Source: CAZMZF01 sp964570765
Lineage (GTDB): Bacteria; Zixibacteria; MSB-5A5; RBG-16-43-9
Length of the DNA stretch: 64,000 nt
Assembly: GCA_964570765.1 (NCBI GenBank)
Contig: CAZMZF010000009.1
Coordinates: 26,790 to 90,789 of the forward strand
Reading direction: 5' to 3'
How positions within the stretch are numbered: the stretch's first letter is position 1; each line of letters opens with the position of its first letter. Shown in pieces: positions 16,040-23,261 of this stretch. Under the pieces are notes generated by a model that saw only the letters and a list, made by a program, of their open reading frames with translations, did no database searches and was not told where the DNA came from. The translations under genes and the position numbers were made by a program.

Positions 16040-18024
16040 ATAGTGGTGAACAAGTCTAATTTTGTGTTTGGAGCTTCAGATTCGTCACCTATCTGCTTTA
16101 GGTAATCTTTTGAACTAACATTTTCTTGTGTCATTAATTTAACAATATCAGATGCGCTCAGCTTAACTGAATACCCCCCTCTTGTCCTGTAAGAAATTTG
16201 AAAGCGTGGAGAGTAAATTCTGTTAATAGTATAAATATCTTTTAAGTGCTTACCAGGCGATGGTTGTTGAATTTTTGGTTTTTTTTGAACAACACTCCAC
16301 TTTATAGCTGCCGTAAATGCATCTTTAAGTTTCTGGTCAGTTAAGTTGTCAATATCAGCTGAGAATTGATTTGTTTCAGGATATCGAATTCTAGTGTCCT
16401 TATGAAAATCTCTGAAAATATTTCCAATGTTATTTGTAAATCTATAAATATATCCGCCATAGCTTTCGATTCTGTTTATCTGTTGCAATTCAGCATCAGA
16501 AAAGTCCAATGCAGCCTTCGTCTGTTGGTCTATAGATATCTTTCCTTCTTTTATTAAGAGATCCTTATTTTCAAACTCCGCATATTGAAATGACCTTCGA
16601 CATAACTCTATAAAATTTCCTACTATCCCGGATGACAAAAAGGAGAAAGTATTAAAGCTATAATAATTTTTATTTTTCCGATAAATGGAACATAACAAAA
16701 ACATCAAAGACAATTTGTACTTATTCACATAATCCATGTGGTATTTTTTTACTTTCTCTCCTTTCTTATTACCTTTTAGATAATCTTCCATTGTAGCTTT
16801 GACTTCATCGGCGGGCACGCCTCGGAGAACCCAAAGAATATTTAAAAGTTCTAATAGCGGGTTTTCTTTACACTTGATGAGTTCAATATCAGGTTCTTTA
16901 AGAAATTTTTTAAAATACTCAAAATGCTTACCCGGATTTTTGGAAACCAATTCTAACGCCTCTTTTTCGAGGTCTTCGGATTTTGACAAAAATTCAGTTA
17001 TGTCTGTCTTCCCATTTTCTTTTAAAATTTTTATAGATTCCAGCCGTTTTTTGGATACCTCTATCAAGAAATCACGATAATGGTTCTTTTTATTTGGCTT
17101 CTTTTTCTTAAGGTCCTTTTTTATAAGAACTTCCTCAAAAACAACTTTTCTATATTCTCTTCCTTCCTTAATGAAATCATCTTCGGAAATCATATTGAAA
17201 GTTCTAAAACCCTCTAATCTCATCCCTATGCGAAACCTGATTTCATTTTTGGAAAATTTTAATAGCGTATTTATTACCTGCTGTTGTGGTGCAAGATAAT
17301 TTTCATATTCATCCATAAGGAGGATAAAATTTATATCCTTGAACTCAGAAATTGTTGTTTTGGCAATTTTGGGGATACCGAAACTTAATGATTGTGAGGC
17401 TAATCCACCACCTGAGGGCTTAAAGTGTTTCTTGAAAAAAGGGATGTCCCCCCGGAATGTATCAACTTCCTTTATTCTACTATCAAACTCATTTAAAAGG
17501 TCATCTAATGATATGATTTGTGATTCTTTAATAATTCGCTTTACTTCTGGAATAAACTTATCTTCTATTTCATCTTTTTTTAGGTTCCCTATATCATAAA
17601 ACTTTTTAACTGCCTCGATGTAACTCCTACCGGCAATTAGCTCAAAGTAATGTGTGAAAATAGGATTCCATTTTTCATCGGCAATTCCAGATCCGTTAAA
17701 TGATCTCAATATCGGGCCATCAATTCTTATATAAAAACCAATGCCCTTTTTTTCTTTAAAATAATCTATTAATCTTTTGGATTTAAAGTCCTTTTCTGCA
17801 AGTTTCAATTGAACGGGAAACGACCAATATCGCAGGAACATTGTTTTCCCAGTACTTCTACCGCCCATTAAAACAATATTGCCGGGGTCTTCATAAATAT
17901 CTGATTCTTTAATAGGTGAAAAAAGGCGATAATGGAAAGGATTGCACCAATAGTCCAAGATCGCTTGATCATCAAGAGTTGCTGCATTACTCCCACTGAA
18001 GGGATTCCTATAAGAATCTTTCAT
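16036..18024 (-). CDS. ORC/CDC6-like P-loop ATPase of putative conflict operon
   Basis: The 662-residue protein carries a Walker A motif GGRSTGKT at residues 54-61 and a Walker B strand INFILLMDEYENY at about 231-243. Their spacing and flanks fit the STAND/ORC-CDC6 branch of AAA+ ATPases. The region after Walker B (RFRIGMRLEGFRTF) would hold the sensor-type arginines, and the last 150 residues (SPRFQISYRTRGGYSVKLSA) look like a winged-helix-type tail. Such ATPases commonly act as NTP-dependent switches or loaders on DNA. The gene overlaps the preceding phosphoribosyltransferase-like gene by 17 bases and the following gene by 4. The ATPase call is firm. The ORC/CDC6 label follows protein families I recall beside phosphoribosyltransferase-like partners in predicted immune operons, unchecked here. 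Confidence 0.85.
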   Translation of the reverse strand: MKDSYRNPFSGSNAATLDDQAILDYWCNPFHYRLFSPIKESDIYEDPGNIVLMGGRSTGKTMFLRYWSFPVQLKLAEKDFKSKRLIDYFKEKKGIGFYIRIDGPILRSFNGSGIADEKWNPIFTHYFELIAGRSYIEAVKKFYDIGNLKKDEIEDKFIPEVKRIIKESQIISLDDLLNEFDSRIKEVDTFRGDIPFFKKHFKPSGGGLASQSLSFGIPKIAKTTISEFKDINFILLMDEYENYLAPQQQVINTLLKFSKNEIRFRIGMRLEGFRTFNMISEDDFIKEGREYRKVVFEEVLIKKDLKKKKPNKKNHYRDFLIEVSKKRLESIKILKENGKTDITEFLSKSEDLEKEALELVSKNPGKHFEYFKKFLKEPDIELIKCKENPLLELLNILWVLRGVPADEVKATMEDYLKGNKKGEKVKKYHMDYVNKYKLSLMFLLCSIYRKNKNYYSFNTFSFLSSGIVGNFIELCRRSFQYAEFENKDLLIKEGKISIDQQTKAALDFSDAELQQINRIESYGGYIYRFTNNIGNIFRDFHKDTRIRYPETNQFSADIDNLTDQKLKDAFTAAIKWSVVQKKPKIQQPSPGKHLKDIYTINRIYSPRFQISYRTRGGYSVKLSASDIVKLMTQENVSSKDYLKQIGDESEAPNTKLDLFTTI

Positions 18025-18928
18025 ATATCAACAGCTCTTTTCTTTCGTAGTTTTTATCATACCGTTTAAATATGGGACGCCAGCCATTGTTTGTTCCCCA
18101 GAAAATTGGTAACGTATTATCCGGGGTGTTATAAAAGAAACCAAATGCATATTCTCCACCTTTATAACCTAAAGGCATCTTACGATCAATCTTATCACCA
18201 TAATGGGACGCAAATCTTTTACAAGTTTCAATATAATTCGGATAAGTATGAAATATATGAGAGCTCTCACAAAAACATTTGTTTCTTTCATCTAATATAA
18301 TTGAGGTAATTACTTCAACTCCAATTTTCTTTAATTCTGTAATCGAATCTTCATTTGCAATTAAAGTCAAAAGGATAATATTTTTATTTGGATACTCTGT
18401 TTTTAATTTTTTTAGTTTTCTGTGAGCTTGTCCACCTTGACCTGGTGTCAAGGTAACGTCATCAATGTATACTAAATTGTCTATTAAATCAGGGTCGCTT
18501 GTTTTTGGAAAAATGAAATAGGAAATATTAAGATCATTAACTTGTCTAAAATAATATAAAATATATCCGCCACTCTCGCTATGTTCGCCAAGGGCTAAGA
18601 AACGGGTTCTATAAATTATTTCACTTAACTTTTTACCAATTTCATCCTGTTGTGTACCAGTATCAATCAACATTTTATGAATAAAGTCCCTCATTAACAC
18701 CCTGCAAAGATGGATTACTTCATCTTCATTGTAAAATACAAAATTTACTAGGAGCCATAATGCAAGTATCTTCTCTTCATCTGGAGCCAATACCTCTCCA
18801 GTAAAGTTCTCCAACCATTTATCTATTTCTTTATCAGTAATTTCATGCTTCCATACAGTTGCACTTGTATGCATTATGAGCTTTTTCAATTCTGAGATTT
18901 CAGGAAAATCTTTTAATATTTCATTCAT
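18008..18928 (-). CDS. phosphoribosyltransferase-like protein of putative conflict operon
   Basis: The key motif is LVYIDDVTLTPGQGGQAHRK at residues 152-171. It is a hydrophobic strand, two aspartates and a Thr/Gly-rich loop, as in the PRPP-binding loop of type I phosphoribosyltransferases. The strand NKNIILLTLIAN and a conserved-looking C-terminal block with FFYNTPDNTLPIFWGTNN follow. The N-terminal 110 residues are helical and give no known domain. Metabolic phosphoribosyltransferases lack this N- and C-terminal context, so I place it with the phosphoribosyltransferase-like proteins of predicted conflict systems. It could modify a nucleotide or a macromolecule, or bind a ligand without catalysis. 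Its start is 8 bases after the methyltransferase stop. Confidence 0.8.
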   Translation of the reverse strand: MNEILKDFPEISELKKLIMHTSATVWKHEITDKEIDKWLENFTGEVLAPDEEKILALWLLVNFVFYNEDEVIHLCRVLMRDFIHKMLIDTGTQQDEIGKKLSEIIYRTRFLALGEHSESGGYILYYFRQVNDLNISYFIFPKTSDPDLIDNLVYIDDVTLTPGQGGQAHRKLKKLKTEYPNKNIILLTLIANEDSITELKKIGVEVITSIILDERNKCFCESSHIFHTYPNYIETCKRFASHYGDKIDRKMPLGYKGGEYAFGFFYNTPDNTLPIFWGTNNGWRPIFKRYDKNYERKELLIYERFL

Positions 18929-18936
18929 GATTTTGA

Positions 18937-19830
18937 TTAGATATTAAAGCGACCTTTTGATCCTTTAATATATGATTGATTTATTTCGACTGAAATCCAT
19001 TTTCTTTTTAATTTCTCTGCAACCCAACCAGTGGTATTACTTCCCCCAAATGGATCAAAGACTAAATCACCAGGGTCGGTTAGAAATTTTATAAAAAAAT
19101 TGGGAATAAATTCAGGCATTCTAGCAGGATGTAGTTCGATATTATTTCCTTTACAATATTCAATATATTTTGATGTTGAGATTGTGTTTGCTCCAACCAA
19201 GACATTTGATGGGATTGCACCATCATTATCTTTCAAAAAAGAGTTCTCGCCGATTAAATGTTCAGACGGTCTTGGTCCTGAGTTATACTTCTTCCTTTTA
19301 AGAAGTTTTTTCATTGATTCGCTGTATTCCTCAAGTACATTTCGGTTATTCGCCTTTGGATTAGGGGAGTTGCTCAGCCACCAAATATGCGTAAACGCAT
19401 CCTTTACTCTTACCCTGTCCACATTCACCCATTGAACTGGACTGGGTAGTCTTGCAATATTAAACCATATAAAATGTTGACATAAAAAATAATTTCCCTT
19501 CTCCTGAAATTCCAATAAAGCTTTTAAAGGCAGTGTCGACATTATTGGAGCATTTGCTTCCCAAGCATTACCAAGCTCAATAACTATTGAGCCATCTTTT
19601 GTAAGAAAATCCTTGACCTTTCTGGCTAATCCAGAAAACCAGTTTAAATATTCTTTCCCATTACGGTTACCATATTTTTTCTTTCGGTTTAATGGAAAAG
19701 GGGGAGAGGTAAAAATTAAATTTACTTCTTTTTTATATTTAGCAAAAGATTTTGATTTTAAAATCTCATCAATATCACCTTGAAAGCAGACGCCCAATTG
19801 GGTTTTGTAAGCTTTTTTAATTTGAGCCAT
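18937..19830 (-). CDS. site-specific DNA methyltransferase, beta class (N4-cytosine or N6-adenine)
   Basis: The 297-residue protein has catalytic motif IV TSPPF at residues 41-45 near the N-terminus. The AdoMet-binding motif FDPFGGSNTTGWVAEKL lies near the C-terminus. This order defines the beta class. SPPF/SPPY forms are frequent in N4-cytosine enzymes. DGSIVIELGNAW is motif V-like, and the middle (about 130-230) would hold the target-recognition region. The enzyme would methylate specific DNA sites with AdoMet. No restriction endonuclease is encoded next to it. Instead it leads the operon with the phosphoribosyltransferase-like, ATPase and Rossmann proteins, so methylation may mark self DNA for that system. 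The start ATG at 19828-19830 has AGGA 10 bases upstream. Confidence 0.92.
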   Translation of the reverse strand: MAQIKKAYKTQLGVCFQGDIDEILKSKSFAKYKKEVNLIFTSPPFPLNRKKKYGNRNGKEYLNWFSGLARKVKDFLTKDGSIVIELGNAWEANAPIMSTLPLKALLEFQEKGNYFLCQHFIWFNIARLPSPVQWVNVDRVRVKDAFTHIWWLSNSPNPKANNRNVLEEYSESMKKLLKRKKYNSGPRPSEHLIGENSFLKDNDGAIPSNVLVGANTISTSKYIEYCKGNNIELHPARMPEFIPNFFIKFLTDPGDLVFDPFGGSNTTGWVAEKLKRKWISVEINQSYIKGSKGRFNI

Positions 19831-19848
19831 AACATTTATCCTGTCTTA

Positions 19849-19939
19849 GTTCATAGGTTAGGAGCCCCGTGCCCAGACGAGCGGACGCTCCCCACTGGGA
19901 GCTCATCCGAGCTCCTGACACTTTTATTTGTCTATGAAC
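19849..19939. repeat. paired-hairpin element, right bracket of the four-gene operon
   Basis: GTTCATAG (19849-19856) and CTATGAAC (19932-19939) form a perfect outer stem. Nested stems include GCTCCC-CACT-GGGAGC and an outer AGGAGC against GAGCTCCT. The string GACACTTTTATTTGT matches the linkers of the elements at 15002 and 48849. It lies 18 bases upstream of the methyltransferase start, so the operon promoter must lie within or beyond it. Heptamer units follow (19936-19956). Confidence 0.65.
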
Positions 19940-19974
19940 CACAAACCCTGAACCGATTTTAAAAAAGGAACTGA

Positions 19975-21180
19975 TTATAACTTCACCAATTCTACACGAC
20001 GATTGTTTGCCTTTCCCTCCGGGGTATTGTTCTTATCGATTGGCTTTGATTCACCCCAGCCCTTGGATTCAAGTCGTTCAGCAGCAATCTTGTAGTTTGC
20101 GATAAGATAGTTCCTCACTGATGCCGCTCGTTTTTGCGACAAGGTCAGGTTGTATTCGTCTGTCCCATCGCTATCCGTATGCCCCTCGATGGACAAACGC
20201 AGAGTGGGATTATCGGTCAAAAGCGCGCCGATATCCGCCAGCGTCTTGTATGACTCACCCTTGATCTTGTCCGAGCCCGAATCGAAGAGGATGCCGTGAG
20301 TGACGATCCGTCCCGCCTCATCCAGCTGCTGCTTTAGCGTTTTACCTCCCTCAGCGTAGCGGAACGTGCCGATCAGCATCGGATTGTTGGGCTCGTCCAG
20401 CCAGGGATCCATATAAACCCCGAAGTCCACCGGTTTGAAGCTTTCGACGGCTGGGACGTTAGCCATACGTTCGTTGTCGATGTAACACTTCATCGTGCTC
20501 TGCGTGGCCATGATGCGCATGGTGTGGATCCCCCCGGGAAGCGGTGCGCTCAGCTCTTTGGAGGCAATGTCCTTATCCAAGAGTCTGAGGTTGGTTCTGA
20601 ACTTATCCTGTATGTAGAAGTTGCCGATCTCTTGACCCTCACCGTTGTACCACTTGATGAAGAACCAATGACCCCTCGTATCCCCCCCTTTAATGTAGAA
20701 TTCCATTTCGATAGTGTACTTCGGCGGAAGCGCTCCGGTTGCGATCTTGGGGCGGATGGAACCCTTGTCCGTGCACAGGATGAAGTTCTTGCCCCCCTGC
20801 TTGGCAATCTCGAAGACCCCCTCATCCAGCCTCCACCGGGAGGGGAACTCGCCCATTTCCTCGCTGGAGAAGTCATCGTAGAAGATTACCTTGTCCCCGG
20901 GTACGAAGTCGTACTTGGTGTAAAGTGACATATCTTCCGAAGCTCCGGCAGCAGTCGGCTGTGCTTTTGCCGTATCGGAGGCGGGCTTTTCGGCTGACTC
21001 TTTGTTAGCCTTGGAAGTGTCCGAAGCTGTTTCTTCCTTCCCCTCGATTGTCTCCTCCACCTTCTTTTTCGCTTTTTCTTTGGCTTTGTCCTTGAGCTTC
21101 CCAAACTGTGCCGTGGCCGGGGATGAAATTGCTATGAGAGCAAAACAGAACAAGACGATGAAAGTAAACTTTGATTTCAT
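19975..21180 (-). CDS. secreted protein with C-terminal OmpA-like peptidoglycan-binding domain
   Basis: A signal peptide (FTFIVLFCFALIAISSPATA) is followed by a charged Lys/Glu-rich segment (about 30-65). A middle beta-rich domain (residues about 85-275; VIFYDDFSSEEMGEFPSRW, IEMEFYIKGG) resembles a LamG/concanavalin-type jelly roll. The C-terminal OmpA domain (about 285-401) has the conserved block LSIEGHTDSDGTDEYNLTLS and ends NNRRVELVKL, with the aspartate and arginine used to bind diaminopimelate. It should sit in the periplasm or outer membrane and attach to peptidoglycan. No beta-barrel precedes the domain. A promoter is visible 160-190 bases upstream. Confidence 0.9.
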   Translation of the reverse strand: MKSKFTFIVLFCFALIAISSPATAQFGKLKDKAKEKAKKKVEETIEGKEETASDTSKANKESAEKPASDTAKAQPTAAGASEDMSLYTKYDFVPGDKVIFYDDFSSEEMGEFPSRWRLDEGVFEIAKQGGKNFILCTDKGSIRPKIATGALPPKYTIEMEFYIKGGDTRGHWFFIKWYNGEGQEIGNFYIQDKFRTNLRLLDKDIASKELSAPLPGGIHTMRIMATQSTMKCYIDNERMANVPAVESFKPVDFGVYMDPWLDEPNNPMLIGTFRYAEGGKTLKQQLDEAGRIVTHGILFDSGSDKIKGESYKTLADIGALLTDNPTLRLSIEGHTDSDGTDEYNLTLSQKRAASVRNYLIANYKIAAERLESKGWGESKPIDKNNTPEGKANNRRVELVKL

Positions 21181-21341
21181 AAAACTCTCCTTTCTTCATT
21201 AAACCCAATGGATAGTTACTTCTCTAACCATTGAGATGTTTAGTTTTTCACCTGTGGCTAAAAGCGAGCAGGTGGTTAGCTTTCTTTTTTCCAACTTTTA
21301 GTAGCTCATTTCCCATTTCGGGGTTATATAGAATTTATATA

Positions 21342-21369
21342 AAAATATACAGACTTTTAACCTTGTCAA
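21342..21369 (-). promoter_or_regulatory. sigma70-type promoter for the OmpA-domain gene
   Basis: On the minus strand TTGACA (21364-21369) is followed after 16 bases by TATTTT (21342-21347). It points at the OmpA-domain gene and would leave a leader of roughly 155 bases. Confidence 0.55.
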
Positions 21370-21519
21370 GTTTTTTTTGGCGAAGAATAGAGAAATCTGA
21401 CGATCTCTGGCTTGACTATTAAATGCTTTCAGTCTGCTGTCGACCGACCACCGATTTTTGGGGTGGCGGGGTTGTGACTACGAACTATGAACTATTTACT
21501 GCTTTAAAAATGCGGCCCC

Positions 21520-21610
21520 GACCTCACTCTCCGCAAACTTTTGTAACCTTCGAGTTCAATCTCCGATTGCACTATGCCAGAATCAACGGAAGCCGTTGGA
21601 AAACAATTGA
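21520..21610. repeat. 91-bp direct repeat, copy B
   Basis: This is the partner of 14837-14927 (about 76 percent identical, ungapped, by hand). On the minus strand it can be read without a stop from CFPTASVDSGIV to VRSGPHF-stop, whereas copy A has one in-frame stop. It may be the tail of a lost gene. Confidence 0.55.
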
Positions 21611-21707
21611 ATAATTAGACGAAGCTCCATAGCGGTGTGACAGCCTAAGCATGATAGGGGACGGTACTGCGCTATAAGGGTAGTTTGCAAGCCCGCTTGA
21701 TTATCCT

Positions 21708-22214
21708 TCACTTTTTATGTTCACCCTTCGTCTTAAAGACCCAGCGCGGGGCAGAATTGATGGTCTGCCGGAGTATGAGGTTCAGCTGTGCCGCATGGTG
21801 CTGGACGTGGCGCATGTTGTATAGATGTAACTCCGCAATGCTGAAGTCAACCGTTCCGAACACCCAGCGTTGACGAGCTTTCTCGTCCGTCAGAGCTTCA
21901 ATCGTCGCCCGGCACTTGTTGCGGCCATGCTCAAGATAGGTTTGAAGCTCGTCTTTCGTATACGGACGCTCTGGAATAAGCCCGGCTGGGTCCAGCTCGT
22001 CAAGTGTGAAAGGAGCCGGGGGAGCGAATCCCTCAGCCGATTCAGATAGGTAAAGGTCGAGCCAGAAGAGCGTGTGATAGACGAGATACCAGAACTCCGG
22101 TCGCCGCAAGCGGTCGCTCCATAGCTTGTCCGGACAGGCGACCAGGGCATTTTCGAGCATGTCAATAGCAGCCCCGAACTGCTGCCACAGGATTGTTCTC
22201 CAGATAGTATCCAT
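21708..22214 (-). CDS. DinB-like four-helix-bundle protein
   Basis: The 168-residue protein has the DinB/YfiT pattern: a histidine in the second helix (FWYLVYHTLFWLDLYL) and the late motif LHLYNMRHVQHHAAQLNLIL, supplying the metal-binding histidine triad. DinB-superfamily proteins are four-helix bundles. Several act as metal-dependent thiol transferases (with bacillithiol, mycothiol or glutathione), but many have no known role. Nothing here points to a substrate. The start ATG at 22212-22214 is preceded by an imperfect purine-rich site. It stands alone between repeats and the tRNA genes. Confidence 0.85.
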   Translation of the reverse strand: MDTIWRTILWQQFGAAIDMLENALVACPDKLWSDRLRRPEFWYLVYHTLFWLDLYLSESAEGFAPPAPFTLDELDPAGLIPERPYTKDELQTYLEHGRNKCRATIEALTDEKARQRWVFGTVDFSIAELHLYNMRHVQHHAAQLNLILRQTINSAPRWVFKTKGEHKK

Positions 22215-22368
22215 TCCAAAGACTCCCGACCATACCGCTCTACCTCAGGCGGGTCGAAACGTTCTAACTAAGAGAGTATTTCTTGTTATATGGTGGTGAA
22301 CTGCAAGTAGCTCTGCTTTTAATCTTTTAACCACCCACTATGAACCATGAACTATACACCGTTTTAAC

Positions 22369-22446
22369 TGGCGGGGCCGACGAGACTCGAACTCGCGACC
22401 TTCTGCGTGACAGGCAGACGTTCTAACCAAACTGAACTACGACCCC
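22369..22446 (-). tRNA. tRNA-Asp (anticodon GTC), CCA encoded
   Basis: On the minus strand the acceptor stem GGGGTCG pairs with CGGCCCC, the discriminator is G and CCA is encoded. The anticodon arm TCTGC-CTGTCAC-GCAGA gives GTC, and the T-arm contains GAGTTCGAGTCTC. The D-arm starts TAGTTCAGTTTGG. All arms fit. Confidence 0.95.
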
Positions 22447-22453
22447 GCTGCGC

Positions 22454-22528
22454 GGTGGATGGTTGTTAGTTCATAGTTCGTGGTAAAAAAATCATTAACT
22501 ATGAACCATCTACTAACCACCATCCACC
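22454..22528. repeat. long inverted repeat between two tRNA genes
   Basis: GGTGGATGGTTGTTAG (22454-22469) pairs with CTACTAACCACCATCCACC (22510-22528) with one mismatch and a small bulge. Heptamer units in opposite orientation (22466-22479 and about 22495-22509) lie inside. The hairpin could separate or help process the tRNA transcripts. Confidence 0.6.
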
Positions 22529-22538
22529 AGATTCATCT

Positions 22539-22613
22539 TGGGCGGTACTGGGATCGAACCAGTGACCTTCTGCGTGTAAGGCAGACGCTCTAAACCAGCT
22601 GAGCTAACCGCCC
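22539..22613 (-). tRNA. tRNA-Val (anticodon TAC)
   Basis: On the minus strand GGGCGGT pairs with ACCGCCC, the discriminator is A and CCA is not encoded. The anticodon arm TCTGC-CTTACAC-GCAGA gives TAC, and the T-arm is CTGGTTCGATCCCAG. All arms fit a 75-base tRNA. Confidence 0.95.
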
Positions 22614-22663
22614 GGGCATTTGCCAGTTGATAGTTCATAGTGAACGGTTCATAGTAAAAACCA

Positions 22664-22936
22664 TCAACCTTTTTTAATAATAAGCTCTTCTGGTTTGGGT
22701 GTTTGTTCCGCTTTCTTTTTCTTCTCTCCCAAGAGGATCGCAATCGGGATAATTACGCAATAACCCAGAACCAGAAGGATCGGGGCTAAAGTTATTGAGC
22801 CCTGAGATAAGGCAATATAACCTATGATTATAACTAAAAGCCCAATACCCATCCAGGTCCAGTTTCTCTTGGTGAAAGGAAGAGCGCCTTTTTCTTTAGC
22901 TTTCTCTACTTTAGGTTTTCCCTTTACTTTAGCCAT
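22664..22936 (-). CDS. small two-helix membrane protein, DUF3098-like
   Basis: The 90-residue protein has a basic N-terminus, the block LPFTKRNWTWMGIGLLVIII and a second helix TLAPILLVLGYCVIIPIAIL, then a basic tail. The order of an LPFTK block, helix, short turn with Ser/Gly, TLAP and second helix is that of DUF3098 proteins known mainly from Bacteroidetes. The function is unknown. It lies upstream of the tRNA-Val gene on the same strand, so the tRNAs may be co-transcribed with it. Confidence 0.8.
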   Translation of the reverse strand: MAKVKGKPKVEKAKEKGALPFTKRNWTWMGIGLLVIIIGYIALSQGSITLAPILLVLGYCVIIPIAILLGEKKKKAEQTPKPEELIIKKG

Positions 22937-23261
22937 ATATTCTCCAGTTAATTAGCCAATTTAATAAAGAATTCAATAGAGTCAAGAGAAATTAACGCAA
23001 ACTTTATACGTTTAAGAAAGATTCCATTGGGGAAGAATCTCAACAAAATGCTGTTGAGTAAAATAATTTCCAGTAAATATCTTCGACACATTCAAATAAA
23101 GATATAGCTTTAACCTTTTGACATATCAGAAGTTTTGCTCTACAGAATCCTTAAAATTCACTTTTTTAAAACCAACTGATTAAACCATTGACAAAAAAGA
23201 ACTCAAAAACTATTATGGGGAAAATATTGGACTTCAGAATAATCAATCTTTGGGAGAGAAT
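22937..23261. other. intergenic region before nadE
   Basis: Apart from the promoter at 23188-23216, the region shows one 7-bp hairpin (CTCAACA-AAATGC-TGTTGAG, 23039-23058) followed by an AT-rich stretch. It is not a convincing terminator. No gene is seen. Confidence 0.35.
23188..23216 (+). promoter_or_regulatory. sigma70-type promoter for the nadE operon
   Basis: TTGACA (23188-23193), a 17-base spacer and TATTAT (23211-23216) lie about 45 bases before the nadE start. This is a near-consensus promoter in the right place. Confidence 0.7.

Larger units (their letters stand above)
21181..21707. other. intergenic region with promoter, heptamer units and direct repeat B
   Basis: Besides the promoter at 21342-21369, the stretch contains heptamer units at 21482-21502 (GAACTAT, GAACTAT, TTACTGC) and direct-repeat copy B. 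No supported gene is seen; the short frames on the plus strand run through repeats. Confidence 0.45.

Noticed and set aside
8676..19830. Pairing the HsdR-like cassette protein with the DNA methyltransferase as one restriction-modification system
   Set aside because: They are over 9 kb apart, separated by efflux genes, have different base composition and lie in different mobile contexts; the methyltransferase is coupled to other genes.
22513..22743. 76-codon frame containing SSAGLERLPYTQKVTGSIPV
   Set aside because: It reads through the tRNA-Val gene; such peptides are a known artefact of translating tRNA genes.
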